Shown piece by piece: positions 14,185 through 24,238 of a stretch of 64,000 bases of DNA. The translations under genes and the position numbers were made by a program. The DNA is from Trichoderma breve (taxonomy: Eukaryota; Ascomycota; Sordariomycetes; Hypocreales; Hypocreaceae), in assembly GCF_028502605.1 (NCBI RefSeq), contig NC_079234.1, positions 5,766,001 to 5,830,000 of the forward strand, in the 5' to 3' direction. The notes beneath the pieces were generated by a model that had not been told where the DNA came from, made no database searches, and worked only from the letters and a program-made list of their open reading frames with translations. Position 1 is the first letter of the stretch. Every line of letters begins with the position of its first letter.

Positions 14185-14543
14185 TCAAGCTGCGTGGTTC
14201 ACTACAACTGTCATGCCACAATGGATATGACGCTCAATCTTTCCAAGGCCATATAATGTAGATGTAAGGCTGTAAGTGATATTAGCACGTCATGACCATC
14301 GGCGGACTTTCGGATTATTTTTGCCACATACCTCCACAAAAGATTGCCCGTCATGTTGTGCCTGCATCCAACGATGTATCTGTCTACTTCCCCGACCCAC
14401 TGAGTCTCTCTCTGTGATAATTGCGAGAAGATACTGGGCTGCGGCATCAAATCATTAATATTCTTGAGTTCCACACAGGTGTTCTGAGATGGTTTGGAAC
14501 CTACATATACGTAGTAAATTTTCAGGTGCCATAGGCGAACCAT
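14185..14543 (-). pseudogene. Remnant of a class I terpene synthase (C-terminal exons only)
   Basis: On the minus strand, a frame reading QWVGEVDRYIVGCRHNMTGN then LLW runs to a good donor (GTATGT at 14331). The next exon begins at 14269 after a TTACAG acceptor, with a CTAAT branch-like site; the 62-nt intron restores LLWSLTSTLYGLGKIE and ends with a stop at 14185. This resembles the last active-site helix of fungal sesquiterpene synthases (W-x-x-G-N-x-x-W-S-x-x-S/T-x-R-Y), although the usual Arg of 'RY' reads Leu. The frame is open upstream only to about 14543. The next several hundred bases are AT-rich and show no metal-binding DDxxD/E or NSE motif, so most of the gene is missing. Family assignment rests on a short motif. 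Confidence 0.5.
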
Positions 14544-15409
14544 GACGATAGTGAAATGACGGAGTCAAGTGGATCTATAGTCTCTCGCTGTTAATGTACT
14601 TTATTGCTTTTAATTGTGTCTAAGTTATTCCTACTAAAGAACTACGATCAATGGATAATATGTGGACTTGATTAATACTAATACAAAAAGTTCTTTACTA
14701 CAACTAGCTTATATAGTTGACAGCAATAATTTAATCAGGAGTATCCTATATAAACACTAGACTAACCGCAACGGCAACCCTCAACCTTGGCTGCATTAAG
14801 ATGTCGGGCGGACTTGATCTAACATGTTGATGTAATATCAAGATGAATGATAGGGCGTCGCTCGACTAACCCACATGCGATCCCTGTTTAGTCCTAAGAT
14901 CGACTCCATATATGCTGTGAGATTGTAAACCTGCTTGTAAGGGAACCTTGAAAGAGTTATATGGATCACGAAATGGATCCCGGACTTTGAGTCTGCTGGC
15001 GCTTACCACTTTACAAGTCGTGCCTATGCAATGGAGGGACCAGCATCGCCAAGACAAGTTAGGCAAGCGGTTTGTAATTAAAGAAAGAAGAAGAACAAGA
15101 AGTGAGTATAAATGATAAAATTTGCATACATGAGGAGAGTACGACGTATGTGCGAATTGTCTGTTTCTGTACGGAGTATGCTTATCATTTCTCGATCCCT
15201 CTCTTTTGGCACACCCCTTGTCAGGCTTCCATGTCTATGTGCTGGCTAATAAGCGGGTCTTTGCTACCATATTCGACAAATTATTTACCATTAATCGTAT
15301 GAGTCTGTTTCTATCTCTCTAAATAAATGCTCTTGACAACCGTCTCTGCGAAGTTGTCAACTGTTGACTTTACCATTGAACCTGTTCGACTCTCTCTGCA
15401 ATTGAGTCA
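14544..15409. other. AT-rich intergenic region upstream of the first P450
   Basis: Strongly AT-rich from about 14580 to 14760, so possibly decayed sequence of the missing terpene synthase body. A 66-aa minus ORF at 14866-15066 has no convincing similarity. An exact TACGGAGTA is at 15170-15178, about 240 bp before the P450 start. Confidence 0.4.
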
Positions 15410-17377
15410 ATGGAACAGCTCAAAGCTCGGCTAGTGGAGCCGACTCTGTCGACAGAGCAAAAGCTCTTGGTGTTGGTCGGTTTTCCTGTGTTATACGTCC
15501 TAGGCTTAACTGTTTACCGCCTCTACTTCCACCCGTTAGCCAAATTTCCAGGTTCTAAGCTGGCAGCGGCCACAAAATGGTACGAGTTCTACTACGACAT
15601 CATCAAAGGACAGGGCGGCCAATACTTCGTGCGAGTGAGTGAGATGCACGATAAATATGGTAAGAATCCTCAAGCACTACTATTGTGTTATTTCTCGAGG
15701 GTAGCTAACTTGAAAACTTGTAGGGCCTATTGTCAGAGTCAATCCTGAAGAGATTCACATTCGCGACCCTTCTTTTCTCGATATCTTATATGCTACCAAT
15801 CCCACAAAAAGGGACAAATACCCACCGTCTGTGGAGCTGGCTGGTTTGACATATGGGAGTGAGTACATGTAAGAAGCGTTCTTAATCTCAATTTGTCGCT
15901 GACGATATATGCTTATGCAGCCCACGGCACTGTGGATCATGATATGCACCGTCGCAGACGAATGGCGAATTCTCGCATGTTCTCAAAGCGTGCTGTTGCA
16001 AGCGCCCAGGAGCTTATACATGGCCACATCAAAGAGCTTAGCGACGTCTTTGAGAGAAAGGTTGGCTCTTCCGAGCCTATTGAGATGCAGACTACTTTCC
16101 TTGCTTACACTACTGATGTTATCTACCATTACATGTTTAACAAGGATGTTGGCTTCCAAAAGGATTGGAACAAAGCCCAAAGTTGGAGACACTCCATGGA
16201 AGCAGTGGCTCAAGCAACTCCATTCTGCAAACAGTTCCCCTGGCTCAACGGAAAGCTCCTGATGTTGCCCGAGTGGATCCTAAATATCCTTGTTGCAAAA
16301 TTACAGCCCGATATTGCTGGTCTTCTCGCCACACACAAGGTTTGTTAAATGCACGGTCTTCTGTTTTTCTTGTGTCATAAAGAGTTCTAACATGGCATCT
16401 TCATTAGCTCATGGGCAAAATTGCTGCCGAGTATGTTGCTCACAGGAGTACAGACAAGGGCAAACTTGAGTTTGAAGAAGATGAGAAGAATGTCAAGCCT
16501 TTGACTATCTTCCATTCCATCGATCGCAGCGCCCTACCCAAGGAAGAGAAGACGAGTCTTCGACTTATGCAAGAGGGCCTCACTGTGTTGTATGCTGGTG
16601 GCGAGACTGGCTCACGACTTCTGGCTCACACCATTTACCACTTGTTAGACAATCCTGAGATTTTGGAAAAGGTTCGGAAAGAGATCTTGGATGCTGCTGG
16701 AGATTCTAAAGATTTGCCTGACGTCAAAGCCCTTGAATCGTTTCCCTGGCTTGTAAGTCAAGACGGCCAGTTTAGGAGATCTGATGAGACAATGACTAAT
16801 TGGTACTTCATAGGCTGCATCCGTCCGTGAGTCACTTCGCCTACGCGCCACTGTAAAATCAAGGCTTCCTCTTGTCTCAAAGAAGGAGTTAATTTATAAG
16901 GATTGGGTAATTCCCGCCGGCGTGAGTGGCTCTTGTTGTCAATAGTGTCGTACTCCATTAACCTTTTCGACGGTAGACGCCTGTTAGCATGAGCCAGCCA
17001 GACATTCTTCACAATGACGAGATATACCCTGAAGCTTTGAAGTTTAAGCCTGAGAGATGGTTTAATGCTACTGAGCAGCAAAACAAAATGTTCATTCCAT
17101 TTGGCAAGGGTACTCGCATGTGTATTGGTGCCGAGTAAGCGTTTCATCCCCCTTTTCCCAAAATTGCCGACTGACAATGCCGTGACATAGTTTCGCATAT
17201 ATCGAAGTGTACATGTCTCTTTCTGCACTCATTACACGTTTCGATTTAGAGTTGTATGACACAACTTGGAAGCGCGATGTGGCGTATACGCGGGACTGCT
17301 TCCTGGGCGAGGCTTCTCGAGATAGCCCGGGTATCCGGGTGAAGGTGTTGGCGGACAATAAGAGATGGTTTGCTTAG
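15410..17377 (+). CDS. Cytochrome P450 (trichodiene oxygenase-like group)
   Basis: Seven exons: 15410-15659, 15724-15858, 15921-16339, 16408-16752, 16814-16921, 16977-17134, 17191-17377; all phases agree, 533 aa. A membrane anchor lies at about 20-40, followed by [18 protein letters not shown], the Pro-rich hinge. The helix I region is AGGETGSR (Thr conserved), helix K is ESLR, and the haem loop is [18 protein letters not shown] with Cys468. The start, hinge and [14 protein letters not shown] stretch resemble fungal P450s usually annotated as trichodiene oxygenases, which act on sesquiterpenes. It is predicted to be an ER-anchored monooxygenase. It is convergent with the second P450 and near the GAPDH and terpene synthase remnant, consistent with a terpenoid pathway. 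The substrate is unknown. Confidence 0.9.
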
Positions 17378-17724
17378 AAATGCAGGTACAGTATTACTAC
17401 ACTATTACACCGTTATCTTGAACTAGGCTTTAAACTGGCAAATTGGAACGAATTATTTCCGTGTGTCTTTCAAGGGTCCCAAGTCTGTATTTTAGAAGAC
17501 TCAACGGATGCAAAGCTAGCTTTAATCTAGATGAGACCGCATCAGTGTAACGCTCAGAACACTGGTACAAGAAAGAACCGGCGACGTTTCAAAAAACTTT
17601 ATCTGCTATTTGGACATGACATCAAGTGTCGTATACCGGCTATCGGGTTTCACTTTTTCCTTTGGCCCGCGATAGCCAAGCAACCTTGTCGCTGAGGATT
17701 CGCTGTACGGCTACGGAGTATTAC
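17378..17724. other. Convergent 3' region between the two P450 genes
   Basis: 347 bp between two tail-to-tail genes, so mostly 3' UTR. An exact TACGGAGTA is at 17712-17720, four bases beyond the second P450's stop codon. No ORF of interest. Confidence 0.45.
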
Positions 17725-19890
17725 TTAGGCTTCTCTGGACTTAAGTTGAACCTTCAATCCCTTCATGAATACGAGTCCACTGAAAGTAGAGAATGTCATG
17801 GTCAGTGTGAATCATCGCAATCGGAGTTACGCCTATAGAAAAGTCCCCCAGAATATCACTCACCCGCATGATTCGGTTATGTTTGCGTCGTCGACAAGCT
17901 CAAAATCGTATCGCATCACGAGAGTAGCAACGAGCTTCCCTATCTCCAGCCAACTGATGTCTGCCGTGGGCAAAGTATCCTTGGTTAGCAATTTTCCACT
18001 AGGCTACTGCAGAGCCGGATGCTTCAAATGTCTTGCATATCCACCTACTTTTTCCAATGCATGTTCTCGTACCGCCGCCGAAGGCGAAAAAGAATCTCTC
18101 TGGCCAGGTGTTAGTGCTTTTCCATGCATCAGCGCGTTGATATGCGTTGTCTCACTCAGTTCACCTGAGCTCTCGCGCTCCAACCAGCGCTCAGGCCGGA
18201 ACTCTTCGAAATCGGGACCCCACACCTCAGGCATACGGTGTATAACCCACGCGTTACTGCCGACGACAGTCTATGTATGTGGTATAGTCAAGGTCAGCAG
18301 GCTGATGTAACCAAGACTAAACAGTAGTCTATCAACTTACACCTCCGGGAACAAATATGCCGTTGATCGTCATTCCCTCTTTGGGAACATCCCTGTCGGG
18401 ATTGAATCCTACCGGGCTGAAGACCCTCATCGCCTCATGCATGACGGCTTGCAGATAAGGACTGGCTTCAGCTTCCTGAAAGGTGACTGTACTTGAAAGA
18501 CAGCCCGCGGCCCGCCGCTCCCCCAGCTCGGCCCTGAGCTTCGATAGAACGCGAGGGTGGCGGAGGAGATTGAGGAAGATACCCCGAAGAGCAGCAGACG
18601 TTGTGTCAGACCCTGCAAAGACGTTGGACGCCATCATGAAAGAGATTACGAGATCGTTCCTAGTAAAATCAGTAGCAGCTTAGCCAAAGGCTGGATATGG
18701 CTGTAGGGTATTAATCTGGACTTACAGTTCCGTCTTGGAATGTGCAGCTTGGAAGAGCTGTCCCACAAGATCGTTGTCGATGCCTCCCTTGTCTCTTCGG
18801 TCTTGCACCTCGGACTTTGCAAACTTGAAAAAAAAGTCGTTTCTATCATTTGCCCTAAGGAAATTCCCAAAAACTGGGAGGATGTACTTTTGATGAAAGT
18901 TGAAGATCCACGGGACGTGCATCAACCAAGCAGTGTTGCCCAAGGATCGCTCAATTCGAGTAAACATGCCATCATCATCAGCCTGAGCAACAAACCCAAA
19001 GGGTTTTGTAAAGGAGACGGCTCCAATGACGTCAAAGGCAAAGAGTTGGAACCATTTACCAATGTCAATGGGGCGTGACGATGCAGCAAAGGAATCAAAC
19101 TTGATGAGTAAGTCGTCGATGAGATGGGTGACCTGGCGCTCGAGGTGGGCAACCGACTCCATCGAATAAGGGCGTGCCACGAGCCGTCTCTGGGCCGAGT
19201 GAATCTTCTCATTGCGCTCCCCCGTTAAGTCAAAAGGCCGCGATCCCTGAAGTACTGCGTAGCAAGCGGATTTGACAAAGGCACCGTTGACCCCTGGTTG
19301 AGAGATTATTGGTTAGCAATTACCTGATACTCGCCGACAGCAAGATAATCCTTTCCCCAGGCCTGAGTGCAACACTGCGCATGATATATCATCTGTTGAA
19401 TTTCTGTGGTGGACCATGGGATATAGTGGGCGCAGGAAAAGAGAAAAGAGGGAGAGGGGGTTGTATAGCTATACTGTAAATTGTCCTAAACGCTTCCGGA
19501 TCCCCTACGCTTCTAGAGACCAACAATATCGAGAACGATGGTCAGCTAAGATGAATCAAGAATATATACGATTAAGCAGATTTTGAAACAGATCAAAAGG
19601 AATCGTTAGAAGATGATGGATGGTAGTTTAAGGACTTACAGTTCGTTCGGTCCGATTCGCACAACATTGCCGTATCGTCGATGCAATTCCATTATTTCCC
19701 GATGCCATTGGCCTTGGTATGTGGCGTACGCTCGCCATATCTTGGTGAATTTGGCTGCGAATGGCCCCGGAAAAGCAGCTATGGGCGAGAAGAAGCACTG
19801 ATAGACGACATAGCCGGCGGATGCGACAACGAGAGCCGAGCCAAAGAAGAGCAAGGGGCCAAGTGCAAGGGATAGGGTATGTGCGAACAT
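17725..19890 (-). CDS. Cytochrome P450 (pisatin demethylase-like group)
   Basis: Eight exons on the minus strand: 19890-19640, 19512-19475, 19293-18726, 18659-18341, 18270-18165, 18099-18049, 17960-17864, 17779-17725; all phases agree, 494 aa. An N-terminal membrane anchor is followed by FFSPIAAFPGPFAAKF. A 38-nt second exon supplies SVGDPEAFRTIYR. Helix I is FAGSDTTSAA, helix K is HEAMR, PERW follows, and the haem loop is FFFAFGGGTRTCIGKN (Cys441). A simple reading frame appears to break just before the haem loop, but a 65-nt intron (18100-18164, branch CACTAAC, acceptor CCAG) repairs it exactly, so the gene looks intact. Its role, by position, is probably tailoring oxidation in the same pathway as the neighbouring P450. 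The substrate is unknown. Confidence 0.85.
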
Positions 19891-20440
19891 GGCCAAGAGT
19901 TGCACAATCCTGCTGGCTGGAGAGAAAGGTGTGAAAAACGCAAGTAAATGTACGCAGGATGGGAGTAATTGTCGGTGCGTACCGTAGTCACAATGGCGAT
20001 TGTTGAGCGTTGGCCTTAAGAAAATAACTTTGCAGCAGCAGCAATATTTATACATAGGACCAGCGGGGCAAAAAAGGAGAACCAAAACGACAGTTGAACA
20101 GGCAATTTTGGCAGAAATATGATACGTCCACTTCTGCCATCCTGGTTATGTTGCAGTCTATCCTCGTACATGTATGTGCATGTTTTGCTATCTGTTTGAA
20201 GCAGTTAGTTTCCACCTGCAAACAGACAGTGCGTTCCTATAGTCTACATGACATGTAAATTAAATTGTCGTATGAGATTTTAAAATCCATAAGCTACATA
20301 TACAGTGATCCGATGGCGACGATGATCATCTTTTGTTCTCGTTTTATTTTGCAGTCGCTTAATGCTTAAAGTTTGCCTTCGTTAAAGTTGTGTGAAGTCC
20401 ACGGAGTAATAACTTTATCGCTGGCAGTGACATCGATACA

Positions 20441-20493
20441 TGTTCGCGCTGCCTCGCCCCGCAAATCCCCTTGGCTTATAGACAAACTATGCA
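20441..20493 (+). repeat. Dispersed repeat, copy A
   Basis: This 53-bp segment (TGTTCGCGCTGCCTCGCCCC...CTATGCA) matches 22986-23040 at roughly 80 per cent by eye. Most differences are C-to-T or G-to-A transitions. It lies in the gap upstream of the second P450. Confidence 0.65.
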
Positions 20494-20571
20494 CAATCCC
20501 CGACTTACAGAATCAGGTATGTAGTGGGGATTAATTAAGACATGCAGGGATACGGAGTATATTGTGAAAGT

Positions 20572-20604
20572 CCATGGACTGACCATGGACCGACCATGGA
20601 CTGA
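20572..20604 (+). repeat. Three-unit 11-bp tandem repeat with a CCATGG core
   Basis: CCATGGACTGA, CCATGGACCGA, CCATGGACTGA follow one another without gaps. Each unit carries the palindrome CCATGG, and the 11-bp period puts the copies on about the same DNA face. It could be a regulator site array; this is inference. Confidence 0.75.
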
Positions 20605-21059
20605 ATGACCAAGTGCCGTACAATTGCACATCGAGCTCTACAAGGTGAGACTAGATAGAAATGTCGGTTCGTTTGCCATCTGCAGTTTGACATGGAATTC
20701 AGGGTCATGTACTCTCATAGGAGAAAGATAGGCATCTACACAACTTCAGATACGCGGAGGGGTGTGAGTGAACGGACGCTTGTGTCATTGCACAACGGCT
20801 GTGTGAAGACGAGACATGTTGAAGGGATAGATTTCAGACGGTGATGAAGATATTTGCTTGATAAATCTCTGAGAGGGATTCAAAGAGTTCACCCGAGTGA
20901 TTGTAATGGCGGGTCGAGAGGATACACTCTGCATCCTAGGTTGCCTGGAGGAAATGGTAATCAGGTAACTAAACTAGCTAGTAATAATTCAAACAAATGT
21001 ATTCCAAACACTTGTATGTTATAGGATTTATCTCGTTTACCCTTCCTACTCATTGATGA

Positions 21060-21665
21060 GCAAGTGAATTTCACCAAGTCTCTTGGTATCAAAGGGGGTA
21101 AGAAAGCAGATTATGGACACCTTCAACGTCAAGCCATTGGCATGGCCCACCGATTGGTGGAGGAGCCAATTCAGAATGACAAGCTGTTCATACACCTTGG
21201 TTCAGCTCATGAATAGTGTTCTCAAAGATAGCCTGCGTTTGAAGCCTATCAATATTGGTAAGTTGCCACTACCATCGTGTGTTTGAAGTGAAAGATGCAG
21301 TCAAACATGACGATGCAACAGTCTCTATGCGCTGTGTTGCCACCTCTCCCGTCACACTCTCTGACGGCACCTAATTTTCTAAGGGCACCAAGCTGGCCGG
21401 TCCATCACATAATGAGGAACGCGATCGTGTACCCCGAGCCCGAGATATGGGACGGCCATCGCTTTCTCAATATCCGTGACGTGCCATAATCTGTCCAGTC
21501 AGAGGCAAGGAAATGCTACTGGTCAGCACTAGCGAGCGGCATCTCGGGTTTAGCCACGGCAAGCATGCCTGTCCCGGAAGATCCTTTGCGGCTAGCAAGC
21601 TCAAGGTTGCATTGGCGCATAATCTGATGAAGTGCCATTTCAAGGTCCTGACGGAGTGGAGGTAA
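21060..21665 (+). pseudogene. Cytochrome P450 pseudogene, C-terminal half
   Basis: Recognisable P450 blocks are scattered over frames. They are a helix K-like NSVLKDSLRLKPINI near 21213, a beta-strand block MRCVATSPVTLSDGT near 21328 followed by an in-frame TAA, then in another frame [20 protein letters not shown] ending in TAA at 21487. In a third frame is an excellent haem loop, [20 protein letters not shown] near 21539-21600, ending at a stop at 21665. At least two stops and two frame changes break it. The [11 protein letters not shown] type of haem loop differs from those of the two intact P450s, so this was a different enzyme. The N-terminal half was not found; the 5' limit is uncertain. 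Confidence 0.85.
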
Positions 21666-23253
21666 AGCACCGCATGACGGGAGGTAGTTATTATGTGGAT
21701 CAGTTTGCCCGTTGCAGGTTAGACGGAGGAAGGATGAGTGGTGATGGAGAAAGGTTTGGCTCTGTGTTGAGGAGAAGAAGTGAAATTCATGTACATGTAG
21801 TTTGGACATGTGCCATGACTGCATTGGTTAGAGGTAGAGTCTTTGGCGATGAAATGCAACATCATGTAAAAATCGTTTGTGAAGCCAAAATTACGCTGAT
21901 GTGTGTTGAATTGAATTTTACCTGCTGTCTAATGCTGGGGGCTGAATCTGTGGCCTTGGCCTCCTTGAACGTCGATGGATACATGTACATTATGCTGAGC
22001 TGTTGTGAATTTCCTAGTAAATGGCACTGGAAACATGTTCAATCAAGTTAGGTCATATACATATCCAACTCCGAGATGTAAGTGTCTCCATCTCCGTGCA
22101 GCCATGTGTGTAATCATGAACAGATCCTTCTGCCTCAACCCTCGGTGTTGCCTCCGTAGAGTACATATTATGTTCGTGTCTTCCCACAATATTAGGCTGC
22201 TAATAGGTATACGAGATTCTGTATATTTAAAATTTATAACATCTTATGTTTCTCCTGGGTACAGAGGATAAACTGCCTAGAAGTCAGATTGGAACAATTG
22301 CTGTCGAATCTTTGTCCAGCAACTATTCATAGCTTAGTTAGTCAGTTGTGAATATAACGCTTTGTTGAATCTGTTTGATACTCTTTACAGTTGTAGGAGC
22401 CCGACTTGTCACATTCTATGAGGAGCTTAATGTATTTGAACGCGACGAAAATCGGTTCTTTCGTGTGGAATGCACAGTCGCGAAATGCAGATTCGATTCC
22501 ACCAATCACGATTTAGCCAACTTAAATTACCATGCCCCATCATGCGATAAACTGTGCGGAACACTGACACCTCCCAATGATATAATCCCAGCGTTTGACA
22601 AAATCGCTTGAAGGGTTATGCCAGCAGTGAGTGTCAAAACGCTGGAAACAGCCACAATGAGTGGTGGGTTATAGCCGACAAGGAGACATTGGGCTATTTC
22701 TTATGTTTAGAGAGACGGTGTACATGGCACAAGAAATGATGGGTTGAATGTATGCGTTCACAAACTCCTTGTTCAAATTGCCAGGAGCAAAAAATACAAA
22801 AGCTATTGCATCGACTGCGCTGTGATGCCGATAGAAGAGGAGACGCGGAGATTGATGATTGAAAGAATCAACAAGACATTTCACCACGTAAAGTCGGGTT
22901 ATGTTGGGACCAAGGGTTTACCACTATATCCCGTGACGTTATGACCATGCTGCTGTTGCTATTTATGGTCAGCAATGATACTGTATGTTTACGCTGCTTC
23001 GCCCCGCAGATCTCTTTGGCTGACAGACAAATTATATGCATTGACATCAATGGCGTCGTATCATAAGATTTAAGTTAAATACTATATAGCTAGAGCGGCG
23101 GGGCTTACAGATATGTGCCGCTGCTACTTTCAACCCGCAGAGAATGGATATAAAGCCCTGCTTGTTCAACAATGCGGTTACTATATGACAACGTTGCCTG
23201 TTGACAAATTTACAACTCAGCTCTAAAGAAATAGATTCGCCACAACGTTCACG
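21666..23253. promoter_or_regulatory. Gene-poor region and promoter of the ABM-like gene
   Basis: 1.6 kb with no gene I can support. Small ORFs at 21632-22051, 22375-22611 and 22744-22944 lack convincing domains. The dispersed repeat copy B lies at 22986-23040. A TATAAA sits at 23149-23154, about 100 bp before the ATG at 23254, a sensible promoter position for the next gene. Confidence 0.5.
22986..23040 (+). repeat. Dispersed repeat, copy B
   Basis: Partner of 20441-20493. It lies about 110 bp upstream of the TATAAA preceding the ABM-like gene, so the pair may be a shared promoter element or a duplication scar. Confidence 0.65.
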
Positions 23254-23733
23254 ATGTCATCTTCAGAAGCCATCCACCAGTGTGTATTCATTCACCCAAA
23301 ACCAGAAAAATTGGACCAGGTATGTACGATACTGACTCTGATTGCCATTTACATGTAATTAAATGTTCAAGTGTAGGTCAGGCGGATTTTCAAGCGGCTT
23401 GCGGACACAGCCCAGGCTGACGAGCCCGGCTCGCTCGTTTGGGCCGTGCATGAGCGTCATGTCTCCGCGGGAGAACCGATGATTGTTGTGTGGGAAGTGT
23501 GAGATACACCCACTGATCAGGCTCATGGCCCTGTTATCACTAGTTGAGATTGTGATGCTGATGACTAGGCAAGATACGAAAACGCTGAGGCACGACTCGC
23601 GCATCGGCAAAACCCGGTGCACATTGAGCTAGTACGGGTTCTAACGGAAGATGGGTTGTTTGCGCGGCCTGCAGAGATTATGCCACTCAATCATTTGGCC
23701 GGCAGCCTTGGGCCTGGCTTGAAAAAGGTGTAG
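23254..23733 (+). CDS. Small ABM-like protein (dimeric alpha+beta barrel)
   Basis: Three exons, 23254-23319, 23377-23496 and 23569-23733, all phase 0; 116 aa. Features typical of antibiotic-biosynthesis-monooxygenase (ABM) folds are an opening strand with a conserved His and Pro (HQCVFIHPKPEKLDQ), a helix RRIFKRLADTAQ, a middle strand SLVWAVHERH, then PMIVVWEARYENAEARLAHRQ, the 'strand-W-E-x-Y-x-(8)-H' pattern of the fold. It has no signal peptide. Such small proteins often occur in fungal secondary-metabolite clusters as oxygenases, isomerases or cyclases. It lies between a dead P450 and a broken membrane-protein gene. Function unproven; the domain call is by pattern. Confidence 0.62.
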
Positions 23734-24238
23734 ATCCGGAGACGGGGACAGGGTTACGTGTAGTTAGTTGCAGATGAGCATCAAGCACAGTGTCGTCAAG
23801 AAATATGGCCTGGTCGGTTCAAAGCCCTCCCTTGTAGGCGGTTGGGTTGAAGTAGGACAGCCTTGTACCTAGTAGACTGTGAAATTCATATTATATATCG
23901 CAAAGATTATCTTCCAAGTTGTTGATTGGAATCTAGATAACTGTTGCTCTGCATTCTGATGCGACCGATCTCATTGGGGATGCTATTATATATGATTTTC
24001 TGAATGCCGAGGGTTCTATTAATACTAAATAGTGGTGGATGAATTCATCCCCTGCCATTCCGAGCCGAACAATTTGCAAGACATTAACTGCATGACACTC
24101 TTTACTATCAAACGCGCCTATACTAACCAAGCGATCTTATATACATGTATACTGATTCAAGCTTTTCGGTCTCATGGTCCCTGATAGTTACAGGTTCAAT
24201 GTAGTACTGAGGGTATGAGAGACAGCTACATCTAACGG
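23734..24238. other. Intergenic region
   Basis: About 500 bp between two convergent genes. One 65-aa minus-strand ORF overlaps this gap and has no domain-like features. Nothing else seen. Confidence 0.4.

Larger units (their letters stand above)
19891..21059. other. Intergenic region with several short sequence motifs
   Basis: About 1.2 kb upstream of the second P450 and of the dead P450. It holds a segment at 20441-20493 duplicated near 22986, an exact TACGGAGTA at 20551-20559, and a three-unit 11-bp tandem at 20572-20604. No intact ORF. Confidence 0.5.

Noticed and set aside
14866..15066. Minus-strand ORF as the N-terminal part of the terpene synthase
   Set aside because: No recognisable terpene synthase motif and no splice path to the C-terminal exons.
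17961..18165. Apparent frameshift in the second P450
   Set aside because: Two short introns with proper splice and branch sites restore the haem loop and the following helix in phase.
22375..22611. ORF with a VAKCRFDSTN stretch, as in some fungal NACHT-associated or SERAC1-like proteins
   Set aside because: The match is a few residues only, with no P-loop or lipase-like domain nearby.
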